A stretch of 14,832 bases of DNA from SVTX01 sp045638125 (lineage in GTDB: Bacteria > Bacillota > Clostridia > Oscillospirales > CAG-272): the NCBI GenBank assembly GCA_045638125.1, contig JAZUAS010000029.1:1-14832 (forward strand), read 5' to 3'. Each line of letters starts with the position of its first letter. The first letter of the stretch is position 1. The notes under the pieces were generated by a model. That model saw only the letters and a program-made list of their open reading frames with translations. It searched no databases and had not been told where the DNA came from. A program made the translations under genes and the position numbers. Below are positions 13,835 through 14,832 of this stretch, piece by piece.

Positions 13835-13854
13835 ATCCCTTCACGCTCCCCATA

Positions 13855-14832
13855 TTAACCGAGAGCCTCAAACTCCTCAAGAGCCGCCTTAAAGGAAGCC
13901 ATGCAGGAATTGAAGGCATCCATCTTGGTAAGGTCAACGCCGGCAAGCTTGAGAAGCTCTACGGGGCTGTCAGAGCCACCGGAGGAGAGGAACTTGAAGT
14001 AGTCCTCAACAGCAGGTGCGCCCTCATTGTAGATTCTCTCGGCGATAGATACCGCAGAGATAATACCCGTTGCATACTTGTAAACGTAGAAGCCTCTATA
14101 AAGGTGAGGAATTCTCGCCCACTCGTAAGCGATCTCGGGATCACTTACAACGCTTCTGCCGTAATATTTCTTGTTAAGATTGTAGTAGACCTCGTTAAGC
14201 GAATCCTTGGTAAGAGGCTGGCCCTTCTCTGCCATATCGTGAGCGATGTACTCAAACTCGGCAAACTGGGTCTGGCGGAAGAGCGTGCCCTTGAGCATAT
14301 CCATATAGTAGGAAAGCAGATACTTCTTGAGCTTTTCGTCGGTGGTGGTCTTCATCAAATACTTGAGCAGGAGCACCTCGTTAACAGTAGAAGCAACCTC
14401 TGCTACAAAGATCTTGTAGCTTGCCTTTTCCTGAGGCTGATTCTTCTCAGAAAAGTAGGAGTGCATAGCGTGACCCAGCTCGTGAGCAAGAGTAAACACG
14501 TCGCCTGTGGTCTTCTGGTAGTTGAGAAGAACGTAGGGGTGAGGACAGCCGTAAACGCTGGCACTGTATGCGCCGCTTCTCTTGCCGTCGGTCTCCTCAA
14601 CGTCGATCCAACCGTTATCGTGAGCGGTCTGGAGAAGAGTCTGATACTCTGCACCAAGGGGAGCAAGACCCTCCTTAACTATTCTGAACGCCTCCTCGTA
14701 GTCAACCTTAATCTCGGCATCCTCGATGGGAGAAACGTAAACGTCGTACATATGGAGAGACTTAAGACCCATGAGCTTCTTCTTGTCTCTGTAATAACGG
14801 TGAAGCAGGGGAAGACCCTTCTTAACGCTCTT
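13855..14832 (-). CDS. pepF: Oligoendopeptidase F-type M3B zinc metallopeptidase, C-terminal part
   Basis: The frame is open from the window edge to a TAA at 13855-13857, giving 325 residues, about the C-terminal half of a roughly 600-residue enzyme. The first visible residues (LPLLHRYYRDKKKLMGL) continue the family pattern, so the Met at 14772 is internal. PepF hydrolyses oligopeptides of about 7-17 residues in the cytoplasm. The zinc site HELGH is at 14470-14484 (residues 117-121 of the visible part), with the third ligand in the later FVAEVASTVNE segment. ALEEFEALG is a typical family end. It is upstream of, and on the same strand as, the pqqD-like operon, separated by the hairpin-repeat locus; no canonical terminator with a T run on the minus strand is seen between them, so read-through is possible. 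Confidence 0.95.
   Translation of the reverse strand, partial: KSVKKGLPLLHRYYRDKKKLMGLKSLHMYDVYVSPIEDAEIKVDYEEAFRIVKEGLAPLGAEYQTLLQTAHDNGWIDVEETDGKRSGAYSASVYGCPHPYVLLNYQKTTGDVFTLAHELGHAMHSYFSEKNQPQEKASYKIFVAEVASTVNEVLLLKYLMKTTTDEKLKKYLLSYYMDMLKGTLFRQTQFAEFEYIAHDMAEKGQPLTKDSLNEVYYNLNKKYYGRSVVSDPEIAYEWARIPHLYRGFYVYKYATGIISAVSIAERIYNEGAPAVEDYFKFLSSGGSDSPVELLKLAGVDLTKMDAFNSCMASFKAALEEFEALG

Larger units (their letters stand above)
13574..13854. repeat. Second hairpin-repeat locus, upstream of the pqqD-like gene
   Basis: 280 bases with no credible gene. Besides copies C and D it holds a long-range inverted repeat (aaacttcccgaatt 13672-13685 against aattccgggaagttt 13783-13797, one-base gap), an 8-bp stem ggattttt/aaaaatcc (13711-13718 with 13737-13744), and AGAACCCCAATT (13775-13786), which resembles GGAACCCCCAATT in the middle of the first locus. 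No clear promoter for the pqqD operon is seen; it may be read from upstream. Confidence 0.75.

Noticed and set aside
13574..13836. Longer pqqD frame (to 13669) and an 88-codon frame at 13570-13836, both minus strand
   Set aside because: Both are built from hairpin-repeat sequence. The PqqD pattern begins at the ATG at 13573, which has its own SD.
1..14832. CRISPR array, tRNA, rRNA, transposase or prophage genes
   Set aside because: I looked for regularly spaced direct repeats, tRNA-like cloverleaf ends and mobile-element protein motifs and saw none. The only direct repeat is the coding one at 1-633.

Overview
The window looks like chromosomal DNA from a gut-type member of the Clostridia (Bacillota). 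The support is the sharp sigma-A-type promoters with TGn-TATAAT extended -10 boxes, Shine-Dalgarno (SD) led genes, UUCG-capped rho-independent terminators, a class III (Bacillus/Clostridium-type) fructose-1,6-bisphosphatase, a PepF-type oligoendopeptidase, and a surface protein with cysteine ribbon repeats (C-rich, GEALGH, CxxCGAK) that I associate with uncultured gut Clostridia. The genus cannot be read from the window. No rRNA, tRNA, CRISPR array, transposase or phage gene is visible.

Layout. 1-1608 (+): the 3' end of a large repetitive secreted protein, closed by a UUCG terminator. 1783-3285 (+): a lipoprotein with an acidic linker, a Big_2-like Ig domain and a C-terminal domain resembling barnase. 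3286-3712: non-coding DNA packed with hairpins, including two inverted copies of a repeat (copies A and B). 3746-6386 (-): an overlapping operon of two DHH/DHHA1 phosphoesterases (NrnA-like paralogues) and surE, with its own promoter and a structured leader. 6621-7205 (+): thymidine kinase, divergent from that operon. 7321-9282 (-): class III FBPase. 9816-12191 (+): an operon of a GT8 glycosyltransferase, a PlsC-type acyltransferase and a CrtO-like membrane acyltransferase. 12203-13573 (-): a PqqD-like protein, a SipW-like Ser/His peptidase and an XRE regulator with four membrane helices. 13598-13834: a second hairpin-repeat locus (copies C and D). 13855-14832 (-): the 3' part of an M3B oligoendopeptidase running off the window.

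How the genes fit together. The nrnA-like/nrnA-like/surE operon and the nearby tdk form a nucleotide salvage and nanoRNA/pAp turnover neighbourhood. The GT8-PlsC-CrtO trio has the parts needed to make an acylated glycolipid or acylated glycan. The PqqD/peptidase/XRE trio resembles the accessory half of a peptide-modification or processing locus, but no radical SAM enzyme, precursor peptide or transporter is visible.

The most unusual signal is the hairpin repeat. Three copies share one architecture: an AAGTTT-type lead, then hairpin H1, an AGCCG-type joint, H2 and H3. The stem sequences differ completely between copies while staying paired. A fourth, shorter copy keeps the lead and H1. Second is the barnase-like lipoprotein, in which a calcium-loop-like motif sits where the catalytic arginine loop should be.
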